Of a stretch of 64,000 nucleotides of DNA, positions 1 to 12,616 are shown one piece after another (positions within the stretch are counted from its first letter, which is position 1; every line of letters begins with the position of its first letter). Source of the stretch: Fragilaria radians (taxonomy: Eukaryota > Bacillariophyta > Fragilariophyceae > Fragilariales > Fragilariaceae). The position numbers were made by a program, and so were the translations under genes. Below the pieces are notes generated by a model. That model saw only the letters and a program-made list of their open reading frames with translations. It was not told where the DNA came from and did not search any database. Location: positions 59,628 through 123,627 of the forward strand of contig CAAAJI010000090.1 of NCBI GenBank assembly GCA_900642245.1, in the 5' to 3' direction.

Positions 1-3000
1 AAGCAACAAGGATATTTGAATCAGTGGAGCGCAGGGGAAAGCGAGTTAAGGAAGGTTCTGGTCGACCCTCAACTAGGACAACACGTGACTTACATGATTT
101 GATCAAGTGTTACGAATGTATCATACGGCTCTCTGAGACTAATGCAACCCGATACAATATTGATAGGTCTCTTGTATTACCAAAAGTAGCTAATGTTCTT
201 GTTGAGATCAAGGAGTATCAAAAAGCATCGCTTCTTTATCAAGATGCTATTGTTTTGTTACGCTCGTTACCAGGAGACACTCGTTTTATTGTTGCCACCA
301 ATCTACATAACTTGGGAAATTGCCTTCATCATTTAGGAGATTTTAATGATGCTTTGACCAGTCTCGAAGATGCACTGGGTTTGTTTCAAGACATTCCAGG
401 TATCGAGGGCAAACATGTCGCTGATACCTATCATAGTCTTGGTGTGATTCATCAGTCAAGATCAGATATGCACGAAGCTCTGACTTGTTACAGCAATGTC
501 CTTAAGAGCAAGAGAGGTGATAGTAAGGACGGAAACGTTCCATTAGTTTCTACACTTGTAAGTATGGGGGAAGTCCTTCGCACACTTGGGATGTACGATG
601 CAGCTATAAAGAGTTGTAAGGATGCTTTAAGGGTTCTCGAGACAAAAGGCGAATCAAAGCAGCTAATGGTGGCTCGTATTGTGCAATGCATTGGACGGAC
701 GCATAAAGACCGTTTCGAGTATGAGAAATCAATAAGGTGTCATCTCGAAAGTATCAAACAGTATCAAGATTGTCTTGGAAGCAATAATATATCAACGGGT
801 AAAGCTATTCATGAACTTGCCCTTGTATATACGTTGAAGGGAGACTACGAAAAAGCAGCTGAACAGTTTCAACAGGCTTACCACATTTTTAAAAATTATA
901 TTGGTTTTGGGATACAAGAGCACGATAAGGAAAGCCAGAAGGGAGACACGGGCATCAAGCTTCTGTCGGAAGCAATCACCAATTTTTCTGAAAAATGTCA
1001 AGGTGAATTTTTTATTGAAGATGCTGACGCTGTTTTAGGACTAGGATCAATTATGGATAACATCGGTATGAAAGAAGAAGCAATGCTTTGCCATGAACTA
1101 GCCGTCAAAATGATTGATGACCGATTAGGTTCTAACCATCTTTCAAGTGCTCTTGGTAAGCACAGAATGGGGGTGATGTTGTTCAAGAAAGGCTTGTTTG
1201 AAGATTCTGTTTCGCGACTTCGTGAAGCTTTACAAACTAGAAGGTCAAAACTTGGCGATAATCACATCGATACAGAAGATACTTTAAAGACATTGTCAAG
1301 GGCTTACGCTGCTTCCGGAAACTCGGAAATGGCTCTGTTTTACTTTAAAGAAGTTGTCAATATTCGGAAAACCAGATCCTCGAATAAAACAGATTCAGAT
1401 AGTGAAGCTGATCTTTTACTCCGACTAGGTAAATTACATCTTGAACAACAAGAATACGCCGATGCTCTTACTTGTTTTAAGGACTCTCTGCGAATGCAAA
1501 GGCAACTCAGTATTAATAGGGAGGAACAGAAACTCGGAGAAACCTTACTCTATATGGGATGGACACTCGTAGAAATCGATCAATACCAAGAGGCGCGTCT
1601 AACTTTGCTTTCAGCATTGCGTTTACTTGAAAGTGGGCAGGATGAGAGCAAGGATCTCATGAATGCGTCGTATTTACTTGGGCGAATCAATGAGGAAGAA
1701 CGAGCATTCGATAAAGCTCTAGCTTGGTACGATAGAAGTTTGGTGATTCTAAATTCAATTGATTCTGCAGACTTTCAAATGAAAGCTCGACTTCTTTTGA
1801 GAATTGGAATGCTTAAATTTTCCCAGGAATCATTTGATGACGCCTTGCAATTCGTAAACGAAGCTCAAGATCTTTTTTCTTCGTGTAATGGCACGCAAAA
1901 CCTAGAATACTCTGATTGCGTCCATTCTAGGGGTTTAATTCATTTTGAAATTCAAGAATTTTCAGCTGCAAAAGAGTTTTTTCAGCTTGCACTTCAGATC
2001 CGACAGCAGCACTTGAAGACAGATGACCTTGAGGTCGGGAATTCCTTCCATTTTTTGGGAGCTGTTTTGACAGAGTTAGAACAATTTGAAGAGGCGCGTT
2101 CTTGCCTGGAGGAAGCTCTTCGAATTCGTCGATTAAGTATGGGAGATTCGGCTTTCGGAGTTGGAGAAACTCGACGTTTTCTGGGGTCAGTGGAGTTGCA
2201 CCTCGGAAATTCAAAAGAATCTACTGATAATTATCTCGAAGCCGTTCGCATCGGTCTCGAATTCGTGGGAAAAAGACAAGCTATTAGTGACAAAGAGTAC
2301 GGAAACCTCTTGGGCTGCTTCGATGCTGTAATCCCCATGGCTAAAAATGGCATTTACTCCGAAAGTCTAGGAAAACTATATCATCAAAAGGGGTCACTGC
2401 AGATTATGCATAAGAAGTTCAAACAAGCTTTAAACTCTTTCACTGAGGCCATTCAAGTATACAAAGCTGAATACGGCGAGGATCACCTAAATGTTGCAAA
2501 CGCCTTATTCAATGTAGGTGTTTGCTTAAAGGAGACAGGCGATACGGAACGAGCTATGAAGTGTTTTGCAAGAGCTCTCAGCATTACGAGCGAGCAACTT
2601 GGTGAATATCATGTTGAGGTTGCGGACACCACTCAACAAATGGCGGAGGTTTACCGTATGAAAGGAGATCTCAAGGGTGCAATTAAAATGTGTGAGCAAG
2701 CTTTGGATATTCGTCGAAACGTAGAAGACGAGACCTTGGCCGCTCTTTTAAATTTCAGCGGAGAGGTGTACACCTCTCTCGAAATCAGTGACGAAGCTGA
2801 GCGTTCATTTCGAGAGTGTGTTAGAATTAGGAAAAAAATGCTTGGAGACGATTCTTTAGAAGTGGCACAAGCTCTCTACAGCCTTGGATACGTACTTGAA
2901 ATTTTCCGAAAAGATTACAAGAGGGCTTTAAGGTGCTTCGAAGAATCGTTACGTATCCGAATTAACCTTAGCCTAGACAAAAACCAAGAAACTGCGCGAT

Positions 3001-4829
3001 GCTTCTTGCATTTGGGAAATACTCATGCAGCATTGCGTTCTGATTCTAAAGCCTTTTTCTGCTTTGATAAAGCAATATCTCTCTGCAAGGAAGTTGGGAT
3101 ATCAGATGTATTTATTGTGGAAGACGCCATACTTGGTAGAGGTCATGCATTACTTGCTAGTGGAAAGCTTGTGGAATCTCTTGTACAATACGAAAAAGCT
3201 AGGCATGAACGCCAGGAGAGAGCAGGTGATAATAAAGAAAATTCCAAAGAAGTTGCTGACATATTTGTTTATGAAGCGATAGCCCTTCAAAAGCTAGGAC
3301 GACAAGGTGAATCTTTAAATCGACTTCTACAAGCCTTAGATATGTATAAAGAAACTGTTGGAATGGACCACCTTGGAACTGCAGGCGCTTATCAAAGGCT
3401 TGCGGAGCTTCATCTTGATATGGAAGAGTACAACGAGGCTCTGGGTTGTGCTCAGCAAGCATTGACTATTAGGAAGAGTCGTCTCGGTAAGCACGACGAG
3501 GCAACAGGAGAATCTTACTTTGTCATTGGAAAGATATTCTTTGCAACCATGGATTTGGAAACCTCCAAGCCATGTCTTGAAGCTGCGTTAGAAATTTTCC
3601 GTCAATGTCGTGGCAGCAATCATCCCAGTACTGCTGATGCCATGTATTTCAATGGATGTGTTCATGGTAAGTCCTTTTTTATTCATTTCCCCTTTCTATG
3701 AAACCGCAAGTATAGAATCTAATCTTCCTCTCTATTATCAGAATTTTACAAGGATTGGGATGGTGCTATAATCTTTTTTCAAGAAGCTTTACCTATTCGC
3801 CAAAAGAATCTTGGTCGAGATCATTTACTAGTGGCCGATATTCTCTTCAAGCTAGGTACATCTCATAAGAAGCGAGATGAATTCGAACTAGCATCGGATT
3901 GCCTTAGTGAATGTTTACGCATTAGAACTAACGCGTTCGGTCAAGAACATCAATATGTTGCTGATACACTGTTTGAGCTAGCAGGAGCTTTGAGGGACAG
4001 TGTTCAGGTATCTGGAAAACTTGATCCATCTCAATGCTATGTTGATGCGATCCGTATTTATCGTCTGTCCCTTGGAGAATCACACGTTAAGGTCGCAAAA
4101 TGCTTGTCAAGGCTTGGTGATATTTTGGAGAGAAAGAAGGAGACCAAAAAGGCTGGGAATTGTTATGAAAAAGCCGTTGCTATCTTTGAAGTCAAACTCA
4201 AGGCTGACCCCACCCCTGAAATTATGAGAGATTACAACGTTGAACGCGATTATGAAGCATATGCAGAGGTATTGCTGGATTGGGCCAAATTCCTTGATAA
4301 CACTGGTAACGACGGATCTGCTATGAAAACTTATCGTCGTGCCCTAGGACTTTTACAAATAATTCGAGCTGATGACTCTGATCTAATCGACAACACATTA
4401 TGCAGGATTGCAAACGTTCTGGGCCGTCAAGGTCGAGCCGGAGAAGCAATGCAACTTCTCGATCAAGTGAAAGAACGCAGAATCTCAGCTGTTGGAGAAA
4501 ATCACCCTTTGGTAGCAGATGTTTATTTCTCAATTAGTCATGTGCTTGAAAAAAATCGTGACTATCAGGGTGCTGTTGAGGCTTTAGAAACGACTTTACG
4601 TATCCGACGTGCCACATTAGGACCATTTTCAGAAGAAGTCGGGAGTGTGTTGACACAAATTGGAATTGTGCAAGCGCATGCTACTGAGTTTGCAAAGGCT
4701 ATTCGCACGTGGGATGAAGCGTTGGCAATTTATAATAAGGCGGGTCTACTTGAAACTGACCTAATAGTGCTTGATGTGAGAGAACACCAACAGAACGCAA
4801 AGCACATGTTGGAATCAATCGAAACATAA
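1..4829 (+). CDS. Giant TPR-repeat protein (kinesin-light-chain-like TPRs), 5' partial
   Basis: The frame is open to the left edge of the window, so the true start lies upstream; there is no reason to start at the GTG near position 24. Two exons are visible: 1-3666 and 3742-4829, joined by a 75-bp GTAAGT...CAG intron. The splice restores the frame, giving at least 1583 residues and reading continuously from an open TPR helix into the next. Almost the whole product is TPR units of about 42 residues with the pattern A...LG......G....A...(Y/F)..AL.I....LG..H..., the spacing of kinesin-light-chain/NPHP3-type TPRs. There is no enzymatic domain in the visible part, no signal peptide and no membrane segment. 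TPR superhelices bind protein partners, so a scaffold role is inferred; the partner cannot be read from sequence. Any N-terminal effector domain would be outside the window. Confidence 0.9.
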
Positions 4830-7054
4830 AGGGGGTCTTGAAATTCAAATAACGAAAAGCCTCGTTGAGAAGCAAGAGTTTTGGTCTTCAATCCAAGGCA
4901 TTCGGATATCCATGATTATTTCATCAATAATTTTTCCTTTAGACTAAAAACAAATTCGAATAGAAATGTCAAACAAGAACTTCACGAAGAGAATCAGCGT
5001 GATAAAAGAAAACAGTAGAAAAATGGCATATGAGCTGATAATTAGATATCATTTACCTGTTGATGATTATTGAGCTACTTAATCAGCACCGTAGAAAAAA
5101 AGTATTCATGATTTTTGAGCTGCTTAATATTATTTGTCATGGTTATCTAAGGTCAGAAAAATAGTTAAACAATTAAAGAATAGCTTATTCTTTTGATTGT
5201 GTCAAGTGGAGTTTACTCAGACAGCGTTCTTAACAAACCGACACAACAACACCCTCAGCTTCACCCAATTCTTCTTACCCACATACAGCTTATGCATCAA
5301 ACATACTGACCAAGCATTGCCTATCCTTTAAAACTTGCAATTTAGATAGTCCAAAGAAAAAGTATCATACAACAACTAAATATGACTAGCCACTATCCAA
5401 ACAATAAGTGAACCGTCAAGCCAGTAAAAACATACATCACTTATACTCGTGAAAACTTCTAACGTGGATTTATCAAGTGTGATTTTGTAAAGGAAAAGTG
5501 ACAATGCTGCTGATATTTTTATCTTAAAATTGTGAACAGTTAAGCAATGGTCTTGGAACAGGCAAATGAAGAAAAAGCGTTGTTTATATTTATAGTTGAA
5601 GGGGAAATACCTCCATTATGAAAGCATTGGACATATGGCTATGCAGGGTAATGGCAAGATGGATGCTATACATTATGCCAATATTGAAGCAGTGATTGAG
5701 GTGTATTCAACGTCCAGCTAGTTCTAGGGGAAATTGTGTAGGACATGGAAAATCATGGAAGCTTCCAAAAATTGTATATCTGAGCAAGTAAATTGAAAGA
5801 TATTCTAAATCATCCTCCAAGTTGTTGGAAATACTCAAGACTTGAAGTTTCCATGGTAGTGAGGAAACTCTAACAAAGCATGGCTCTGTTGAAATAGCAC
5901 CGTTCGAAATCTTTGTAAATAATTGTATTGCTCTTGGAATTGATAAAGTAATTGCCGAGGTAATCAATGCATTTTGGATTGAAGGTTGAGGGCAAGCGTA
6001 CCAATTATCTGAGTTATATGGTTGCTGAACAATCTTGTACACGTATTTTTGAGGCTTATACCAGATTCTTGGCATAGTTCATCATATATGTACCAATTAT
6101 ATTTGTAATCTTCTGGGGGCACGTGTATTGACTGCTGCCTTCTGGATGATTATTTTTAGGTATCTGATTTTGTGGTAATCTGAAGATGTATACATTTGTT
6201 CCTTATCTACAATTACATGTTAGTGTCCCTATCGCAGAGATTCTAAGTCAAATAAAATACTTGATTATTACCTTGCTTTCTCCAGCTATTAATTTCATGC
6301 ATACTGCAATGTTGCGTGGTATGTTTGGGGTGCGCGTTGTCCATATGTATTTAGCACAATTTTGAAAATAGTTGCTTCTCTTCCATCTGCAATGTCAAAA
6401 TAAAGAAGGTCCTTCCAACCAAAGTTCTCAAATCTGATTTACAATTCATTTAAAGCAGTCCATATGATGGGTTTGCTTCTGTCAAAATGGTTTGAGTGGT
6501 TCTGTAGCTTTCGAAAATTAGTTTGCTCCCAGTTCAATGAGTAATCCAAGATGTTTTTTTGTGCTAAAGCAGGTGATGTGACTACTGCAGCTTGGACTGT
6601 AAGGTCAATTCCTTTTGTAACTTTGGGTGTGCAAATCCTATTACTGATGAGAGCTTCTCTTTCCTTCTGACTTTCTCCTTTAGTAAGTTGTTGACTTATT
6701 TTGTTAAAATTTTGTTTCTTTACTTGCGCATATGAAGGTTAGGCTGTGAGTGTATTTTACAGTATGAACAGATTTCTTTTGAATTTTGTTATGGTTTGGA
6801 AGTCGTTAGACACCTCGCAAATCCAATTCAACTTTGAAAAATGCATTCTTCTAAGAACATGTATTGTATGTGTAACTACCAAATATATTAATGTTGATTT
6901 GAATAATGATGATTGGGAATTGTTTGTAGCCTTGGACTAAAGGCAGTAACTAAAGCTGCATATTGGGCTATATCAAAAATGACTAATAAAAAGCCATTTA
7001 TGCGTAATCACGCTGATATAGTGGTGAAAGTAAACTGTAATCTTGCGAAAAGCC
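4830..7054. other. Intergenic, no supported gene
   Basis: About 2.2 kb of AT-rich DNA. A 122-codon minus-strand ORF (5707-6075) has a short leucine-rich-repeat-like stretch (LQVLSISNN) but no second repeat and no splice context, so it is at most a gene remnant. Nothing else recognised. Confidence 0.5.
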
Positions 7055-7771
7055 TCATCTTTCATCTCTTTTCCTAAATGATCGAAAGAAGGAAGAAATG
7101 CGCGGCATTAGCTTTTCCCACTTATGATGCGCGAGTTGTATAAAGTCAAGAGGTATTGTTAACTTCAACACATTTCTTAATGCCCTGCAAATAATCTGTT
7201 TGATGACAAGAACGACTGATCTGTGTTGTAATTTTCGATATTGAAGATGGATGCTTTTCTCGGTACCGGGCGGAGGTAACGTTCCAAATCTATTCGGATA
7301 TGCATTTTTCTGCATTGGAAATACATTAGTAGGCTCTAAACATACGGATAATGCATCAGGCAATCCTCCTAAAGTTAACTTCGGAAGCATAATAAAATCC
7401 TCAAATTTTTCCGTCGGCATGCTTTGCATACGAGCATGTACATATTCATCTCTAATATTTTTTCCAATACGAGTGGTATTCCTTATGCCATGAGCAATCA
7501 TTTTGTCTCCATAGGAATCTCCTGCATTTTTTGTTTCCACTTCACAACCAAATATTTGCATAAAAATTTCAGATGAGTTATCAAATATGGAATCAATAGA
7601 CGGATTTTTCATAGAATATACATCATCTAAGGAGTTTAAATCTCCACCATCATTTTTTGTCTCTAGCTGAGACTCAAATGCTAAACTGTGCATGTGACAT
7701 GACACTATGGCGGGCTTCGAAAGACTGCTGCATGCCTTAGAAGCTGACGTTTCTTTGATGCTTGTATGCAA
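7055..7771 (-). CDS. Unresolved ORF, possibly the 3' part of the TBC-domain gene
   Basis: This minus-strand frame is open well beyond the first possible start: it runs from about 7890 down to 7055, overlapping the end of the preceding TBC-domain reading frame (stop at 7801) in a different phase. The sequence is Ser/Asn-rich like that protein's tail, with a basic, hydrophobic C-terminal part (residues about 190-238) ending in Arg-rich sequence. I found no convincing donor/acceptor pair joining it to the upstream frame, and no strong ATG; the first start codon in the open stretch is a TTG at 7771. It may be the true C-terminus of the TBC gene reached through an intron or a sequencing/real frameshift, or a separate small gene. 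Function unknown. Confidence 0.4.
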   Translation of the reverse strand: MHTSIKETSASKACSSLSKPAIVSCHMHSLAFESQLETKNDGGDLNSLDDVYSMKNPSIDSIFDNSSEIFMQIFGCEVETKNAGDSYGDKMIAHGIRNTTRIGKNIRDEYVHARMQSMPTEKFEDFIMLPKLTLGGLPDALSVCLEPTNVFPMQKNAYPNRFGTLPPPGTEKSIHLQYRKLQHRSVVLVIKQIICRALRNVLKLTIPLDFIQLAHHKWEKLMPRISSFFRSFRKRDER

Positions 7772-7800
7772 AGATCTTTGCAGTGATGAAACATTTTCCT

Positions 7801-10480
7801 TTAACTCAAGTTGAGAGGTAAAATAAAGTATCCGATTGATTGGTGTATATAGCTGTAATTCGAAAAAGCTGAAGATGATTTAGGTCTGAACACAACCGAT
7901 GGTAACTTTATTTCTTTCGAAGATTCTGATATCATTAAAAAGTTGCCTGTTTGAGTTTTTGTGTGTGAATGCTTAGTGTTATAGGACTCTCGCTTGATTG
8001 ACAGTGTCCGTGTGCAATTTCTCAAGGAGAGTCCCATCGAAACTTGACTAAAATGGTTGGGAAATATCATGTAGGATTCATTTGAAGTATTTTTAACATC
8101 ACATTTAGTTGTCGTGATTGCATTGACGCTTAAGCCATTCTGAATCTCAGATGTTTCTGTACAAACCGGCAAAGCATTTCCAGTTTTACATTTATGGATG
8201 AATTGATCATTTCGATTTGTTTTCAAATTCCCTGGTTTCAAGACATCAACGAGAAAGCTTCCATCAGAGAAATAAGCCTGATGATCAGTTGGCACATCGG
8301 ATATGTGAGAAATCAATGTTGAGATGGTTGACATTCCTTTAGTTCCGTGTTGCAAGCTAAGATTGCCTTTTCTTAAAAATGATGGGCATTGTGCCAATTC
8401 TCCCGCGTTCTGAACACCAGGGAGTTGTCTTTGCGATAGGTTAGAGTTACTCTGTAAGTCCTTAACGAGTATCAGGCTTTCCAAATGAGTCTCCCTTTCG
8501 TTTCCTAAGAGAGTAGAACAGTCCATTATGCTAGAGCCGGAATCAAAAGAGCCAAGGACAAAATTGATGACGTTTCTGCTAGGATTTGAATCGGATGTAT
8601 TGCTAAACTTTGATTCGGAAGTATTGCTAGCAGTTGCAAGGGTGATAGTCCCATTTTTCTTAAAACCCGAGAATGGTTTCTCAATATTTAGAGTACCGTA
8701 GTAATCTGTGCCTGTTATCCAACGTACCGCAACCCCAGAGCTCTTCTGATTAATAAGGGAACAAGCTAGAGTGCAAATGACAAAGAGTAAAGTAACTGGA
8801 AAGTTTGTTGTCGGAAGCTGGCGTATATCAACCATTTTATTGTGACGTGATTCTCCCTGTAGGTGTTTAATTCCAAGAGCGGCTTCAGCTCTAGGGTAAT
8901 GCGTAGGCTCCTTTGCCATACGTGGTTCTATATTGAGAGATGGATCGTCAGAGTTTCTCATCGCCTTTATATTAAGAAGAACTGCGTAGTCTGTGGGTGC
9001 TGTAGAGGATTGGAAAAACGGCGGTGGAGGCTTTAGCATTTCTATGCCATGAAGTTTCAAGGAGTGAGCATCCAAATCCAAATTTGAGGAAGAAATTTGC
9101 ATCAAATCGTTGGGTGGAGATTTCGTGATTAATGAAATTGCAATTTGTAAAATTTCTTCAATAAGATCCATTATGACAACACTGTACGGTGAACACTTCA
9201 TCATCCTCATGGGCAGAAGGCGAAGGCAGTTGTACATATCCCTCTTGTTACAGTTTGTCGACATAATTTTGGTTCGGTTAATGGGATGGGAAAGAAAAGC
9301 AACACAAAAGTATCTGCATGGAAAGAAATTTCGAAGTGTGAGCAGCATTCCTTAGCCAAACATTAACACTTTTTGCCACTTACATAGGCATTAATGCGTG
9401 ACTCACGATGAATACATCGAATAATCTACTCACAACGTAGACGTCTCTGAAGCATTGACAAAACCAGCCTTGAACCCATGACAAGCAAAAGCTCGGTGTA
9501 CTCAAACAGGACGTAATATGAGAGTGTAACTCCCTGTCGATTGTACAGAGTAACGGGTAGAGAGATATGTGTATGGTAGATTCGATATAAATGTTATTTC
9601 TGCGCATTGAATCTCGAAGATGCCATCGGGCTAGCTGACCCATAACCAAGGAAACCAACGAAGGAGATTCCAAATTAATGAGTAGCAATGCAGCTACATC
9701 TGAGAGGCCAGAATAGTATTTATATGTGTCATCCTCAAAGTAGGGGTTTTCCGCAGGTGGCATTCGCAAAACAGTCGTTATAATATTGAAGAGCAGCTTT
9801 TGTTCAGTCTTGCTTGCCATTCTTTTGCAGGTGAAGGAAGTCGTAGATATTTCGGAGGATACGTCATAGGTATGAACGGTTATTGGAGAATATGTACCAT
9901 TACTATAGTGATCATTATCATTGTCCTTCTCAGCCTCAGTGTAAACCAAATCAATTGACTTTACTGGACTAGGTCCATCTGACTCTGCCGAAGTAGATTC
10001 CATCAAGTCTGGAACGAAAGACACTTTTCTAGGTCGCATTTTCGAAAGCCTATACTCTTCATGTTGCCGATTCAGTTTAATGAGATCTTCAATCGCCCAC
10101 ACTGATAGCAACACGTCTTTCATCAAAAGCTGCATACTTGTATTTGAAATATCCACCAGAGTGTCACGATTCGACTGGAAGAGTTGCTCATGAGCTCCTA
10201 ACAACTTTGGCCAAGCGCGCTTTCGTATAGAGGAGTTTACAAGGCCACCTCTAGACAGAGCGAGGTCACGTAAATGCCAAAGATCCACCGCTTCATCTGT
10301 ACCATTTAAGCACTGGAAAATTATGTTTTCCTTCTCTATCAGCGCATCGTTTTCATTTCGACTTTCTTCGCATCCTGCAGCGACTCTATACCATGGATAT
10401 GACTCGTCCGTCAAAGGATCATGGTCAGGAGAGAGGGTTTGCAATGTTAGTTTTCCCCAGGGAGAAGTATTCGCATCCAT
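7801..10480 (-). CDS. TBC1D20/Gyp8-like TBC domain protein, membrane-anchored
   Basis: Exons 10480-9384 and 9313-7801 (minus) are joined by a 70-bp GTAAGT...GCAG intron, giving 869 residues. The junction reads HALMPIYF, the conserved end of the TBC domain in TBC1D20/Gyp8 (human HPLMPIY). The TBC region covers roughly residues 60-430, with an acidic insertion at about 150-215 and a C-terminal part resembling the human PxELA segment (PPNDLM). A hydrophobic segment (about 535-551) matches the C-terminal ER/Golgi anchor of TBC1D20, but here it is followed by about 320 Ser/Asn-rich residues with several N-glycosylation sequons. TBC1D20 is a GAP for Rab1/Rab2 at the ER-Golgi. Oddity: the Gln-finger motif is YYSG instead of YYQG, and the Arg-finger position reads as Lys, so GAP activity may be lost. 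The stop may be artificial (see the ORF at 7055-7771). Confidence 0.8.
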
Positions 10481-10858
10481 AACAGAGAGAAAAGTTGTGA
10501 AATACTTCTTGAGATTTCTAGTACGTTGACATTAAAAAACGGTCAAAAATTCAAAATCACGAACTGGTGAGAAACTAACTTTGGTTCCATGTTGCCAGTA
10601 TGTCAGTGCAATTGGCGTCGTTGGGGCATGCAGTAGTAGAAAATGTAATGGCTTGCAGTGTTTCGCGGACTTCTGTTACATGTGATAAGTATAATCTATA
10701 GCTTTCTTTAATGGCAGTAGTTTTTTTTTCATAAAGCTTGATTATGTATTTATTATATAAAACTCTTTATTGATTTGTTGAACTATTTGATCATATTACA
10801 TGCAATTACTATTGAGAGTTAAAGACGTGATTCAAAATAAAAATAATACCGAAATCGA
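10481..10858. other. Intergenic spacer upstream of the TBC gene
   Basis: AT-rich, with a run of nine T near 10720. It should hold the promoter of the minus-strand TBC gene and the 3' end of the small spliced gene at 10859-11402. No specific element recognised. Confidence 0.4.
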
Positions 10859-11402
10859 TTATGCTTTCACATCCTGAATTCTAAATAGAGAGCATTGTCG
10901 TTTTTTTCTGAGCTGACTAACAATGAGTATATCGAAAAAAATTTACCTCTTGTAATATTCTGTTGCAAGAAAGACTGAGAAAATGGAAAGCAAATTTTCC
11001 ATGGGATTAGCAACGAAGAGTAACTTAGAGATTTCATGGACAAAAGCCGCTCCACATCCAGATATTCCAGGAACTTCAATATTTTCAAGGATAAGTGTAT
11101 GCTCATGTACTGTTCTAATATATATTAACTGATTATAAAGAGATGCGGAGAGAACTTGAGACAACGGCTCTCCAGGTGAGCTTCTCAGTTGCACGTCCAG
11201 ACAGGAAGCTAATACGCCACAGAATAGGTTTCAAAGAATTGTTTGGGAGATTCCAAAATTTGATATTGGAAGAGTTGAATTCGAGAAGAAATGTAAGCTA
11301 ATACCTCTTTCAAAATTCTATAAATGAGAGAAGATTATCTTTTGCATTCTTCTTCAGCTTAGCAAACGGATTATATCCTTTTGAATTTTCCATACTGGAC
11401 AT
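10859..11402 (-). CDS. Candidate small spliced gene, function unknown
   Basis: Several coding-like segments on the minus strand are separated by good splice signals. The last intron is well supported: the donor at 10946 (AGAG|GTAAAT) and the acceptor ending at 10881 (CTCTCTATTTAG) enclose 66 bp, and the final exon 10880-10859 encodes IQDVKA then stop. The exon before it (10947-11208) is open for about 87 codons with balanced composition (it contains LYNQLIYIRTVHEH and NPMENLLSIF) and is preceded by a TATTAG acceptor. A start at 11402 would give MSSMENSKGYNPFAKLKK. How the start exon connects to the 11208 exon is not resolved: another coding-like frame (KEVLAYISSRIQLFQY) lies between. I do not recognise the family. 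It is either a small multi-exon gene or a decayed one. Confidence 0.4.
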
Positions 11403-12616
11403 CTAAGACCAAGGGGACAAGAGTCACACCTCATATTTTTCTAGGAAATTGGAGCTGATTCTCCATATCAAGAAGAATTTGAGAAAGACTGGTTTGATAT
11501 TTTTGCTCAATATATGCTTATCTAACAGAGATTATTTTGTACAAGTTCAATCAGTATCAAATCCTTTTTTGCTGTATCTGCTCCTGGAGTATCTGTTGCA
11601 TTACATTAATGTTTTTTGTCGTTACTCTTGTTGTGTAAGGATATCAACGGTAGCTGTTGTCTTTTCCAGTTGAAGGCAAGCAATGCAGGTTAGGAAGCGT
11701 GGCCAATTGATTAGTGTTTATAAACTTTCCAATGTTGTGAGTGAAAAAAGAGGCAAGAGTTACTGGCTACAAGCAGCCGCGTAGATATTTGCTTTTACCC
11801 TGCACTTCCTTATACAATAAACTCTTGGGCATCTGAAAAACTTGTGAGCTAACGTAATTTATATCCTGGAAAGTTACCAGAGAAACTTAATTTAGCGGTA
11901 GAATCCACTTTATCAACGTTATCCAATGCATAATGGTATTTATTGCTGAAAATAATTCTTCACGCATTTTGTGAATGCTTTATAATTCTTTTCTACTTTA
12001 TTGCATCACTCAATAGCACGCTGATTGCAAAGATCCTGCTAGCTGAGAGGATATGTCATGAAAAGATGCGCTTCAGAACGTCAATTATTAAGAAGTTATT
12101 ATTTTGTTGCTGTCAGAATGCATTACAGCTTTTTCGTACCAAAGTCAACAAGAATTAGAAGGTAAAAGCTCCAATCTGAAATGACTTATTATTATTAACA
12201 TCATTTTTCCAATGTAACGAAAGGAATAAAGCAGTGAATTCATATTCGAAGCGGTATAAATCAATGTTGTTTTTCATCCGTCGTGACGATTGAATGATTA
12301 CTGATTCCTTTTCTCGTTCTCGTAGCATCTATAGATAACGGTTGAATCCCTTCCGTTGTGAAGAACAGTGGAGTGGAATGACGTCATGACCCTCATCAGA
12401 AGTTGGGTAATGGATGCGAACTCAACCATCACTGCCAGTTGGTACAAACTTAAGCATTCATATCCACATACAAGGTTCTAGTAGTAGAAGCATACTGGAG
12501 AAATTCCAGTGGTTTCGAGGTCAAGCTGTGAAAACTTACTAAACTTACATACGAACGCTTATTCGTTTAAGAAAAGTACGTTCTAGTACTCTATTTTCAA
12601 GTGTCGACATGAGAAC
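11403..12616. other. Intergenic, divergent promoter region
   Basis: It lies between the minus-strand candidate gene and the plus-strand heat shock factor and should contain both promoters. Apart from the CRE-type palindrome listed separately, I see no gene in it. Confidence 0.4.
12379..12386. promoter_or_regulatory. CRE-type bZIP palindrome TGACGTCA
   Basis: A perfect TGACGTCA palindrome lies 231 bp upstream of the heat shock factor ATG. This is the cAMP-response element / bZIP consensus and has been linked to CO2/cAMP-responsive promoters in diatoms. A single 8-mer can occur by chance, so function is an inference from position only. Confidence 0.3.

Noticed and set aside
5707..6075. 122-codon minus ORF with an LRR-like stretch
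   Set aside because: Only one possible repeat, no signal peptide and no conserved context; left as part of the intergenic description.
12490..12520. GGAGAAATTCCAG, resembling a heat shock element upstream of the HSF gene
   Set aside because: The spacing is GAA-AT-TCC and does not fit nGAAnnTTCn; no further nGAAn units are adjacent.
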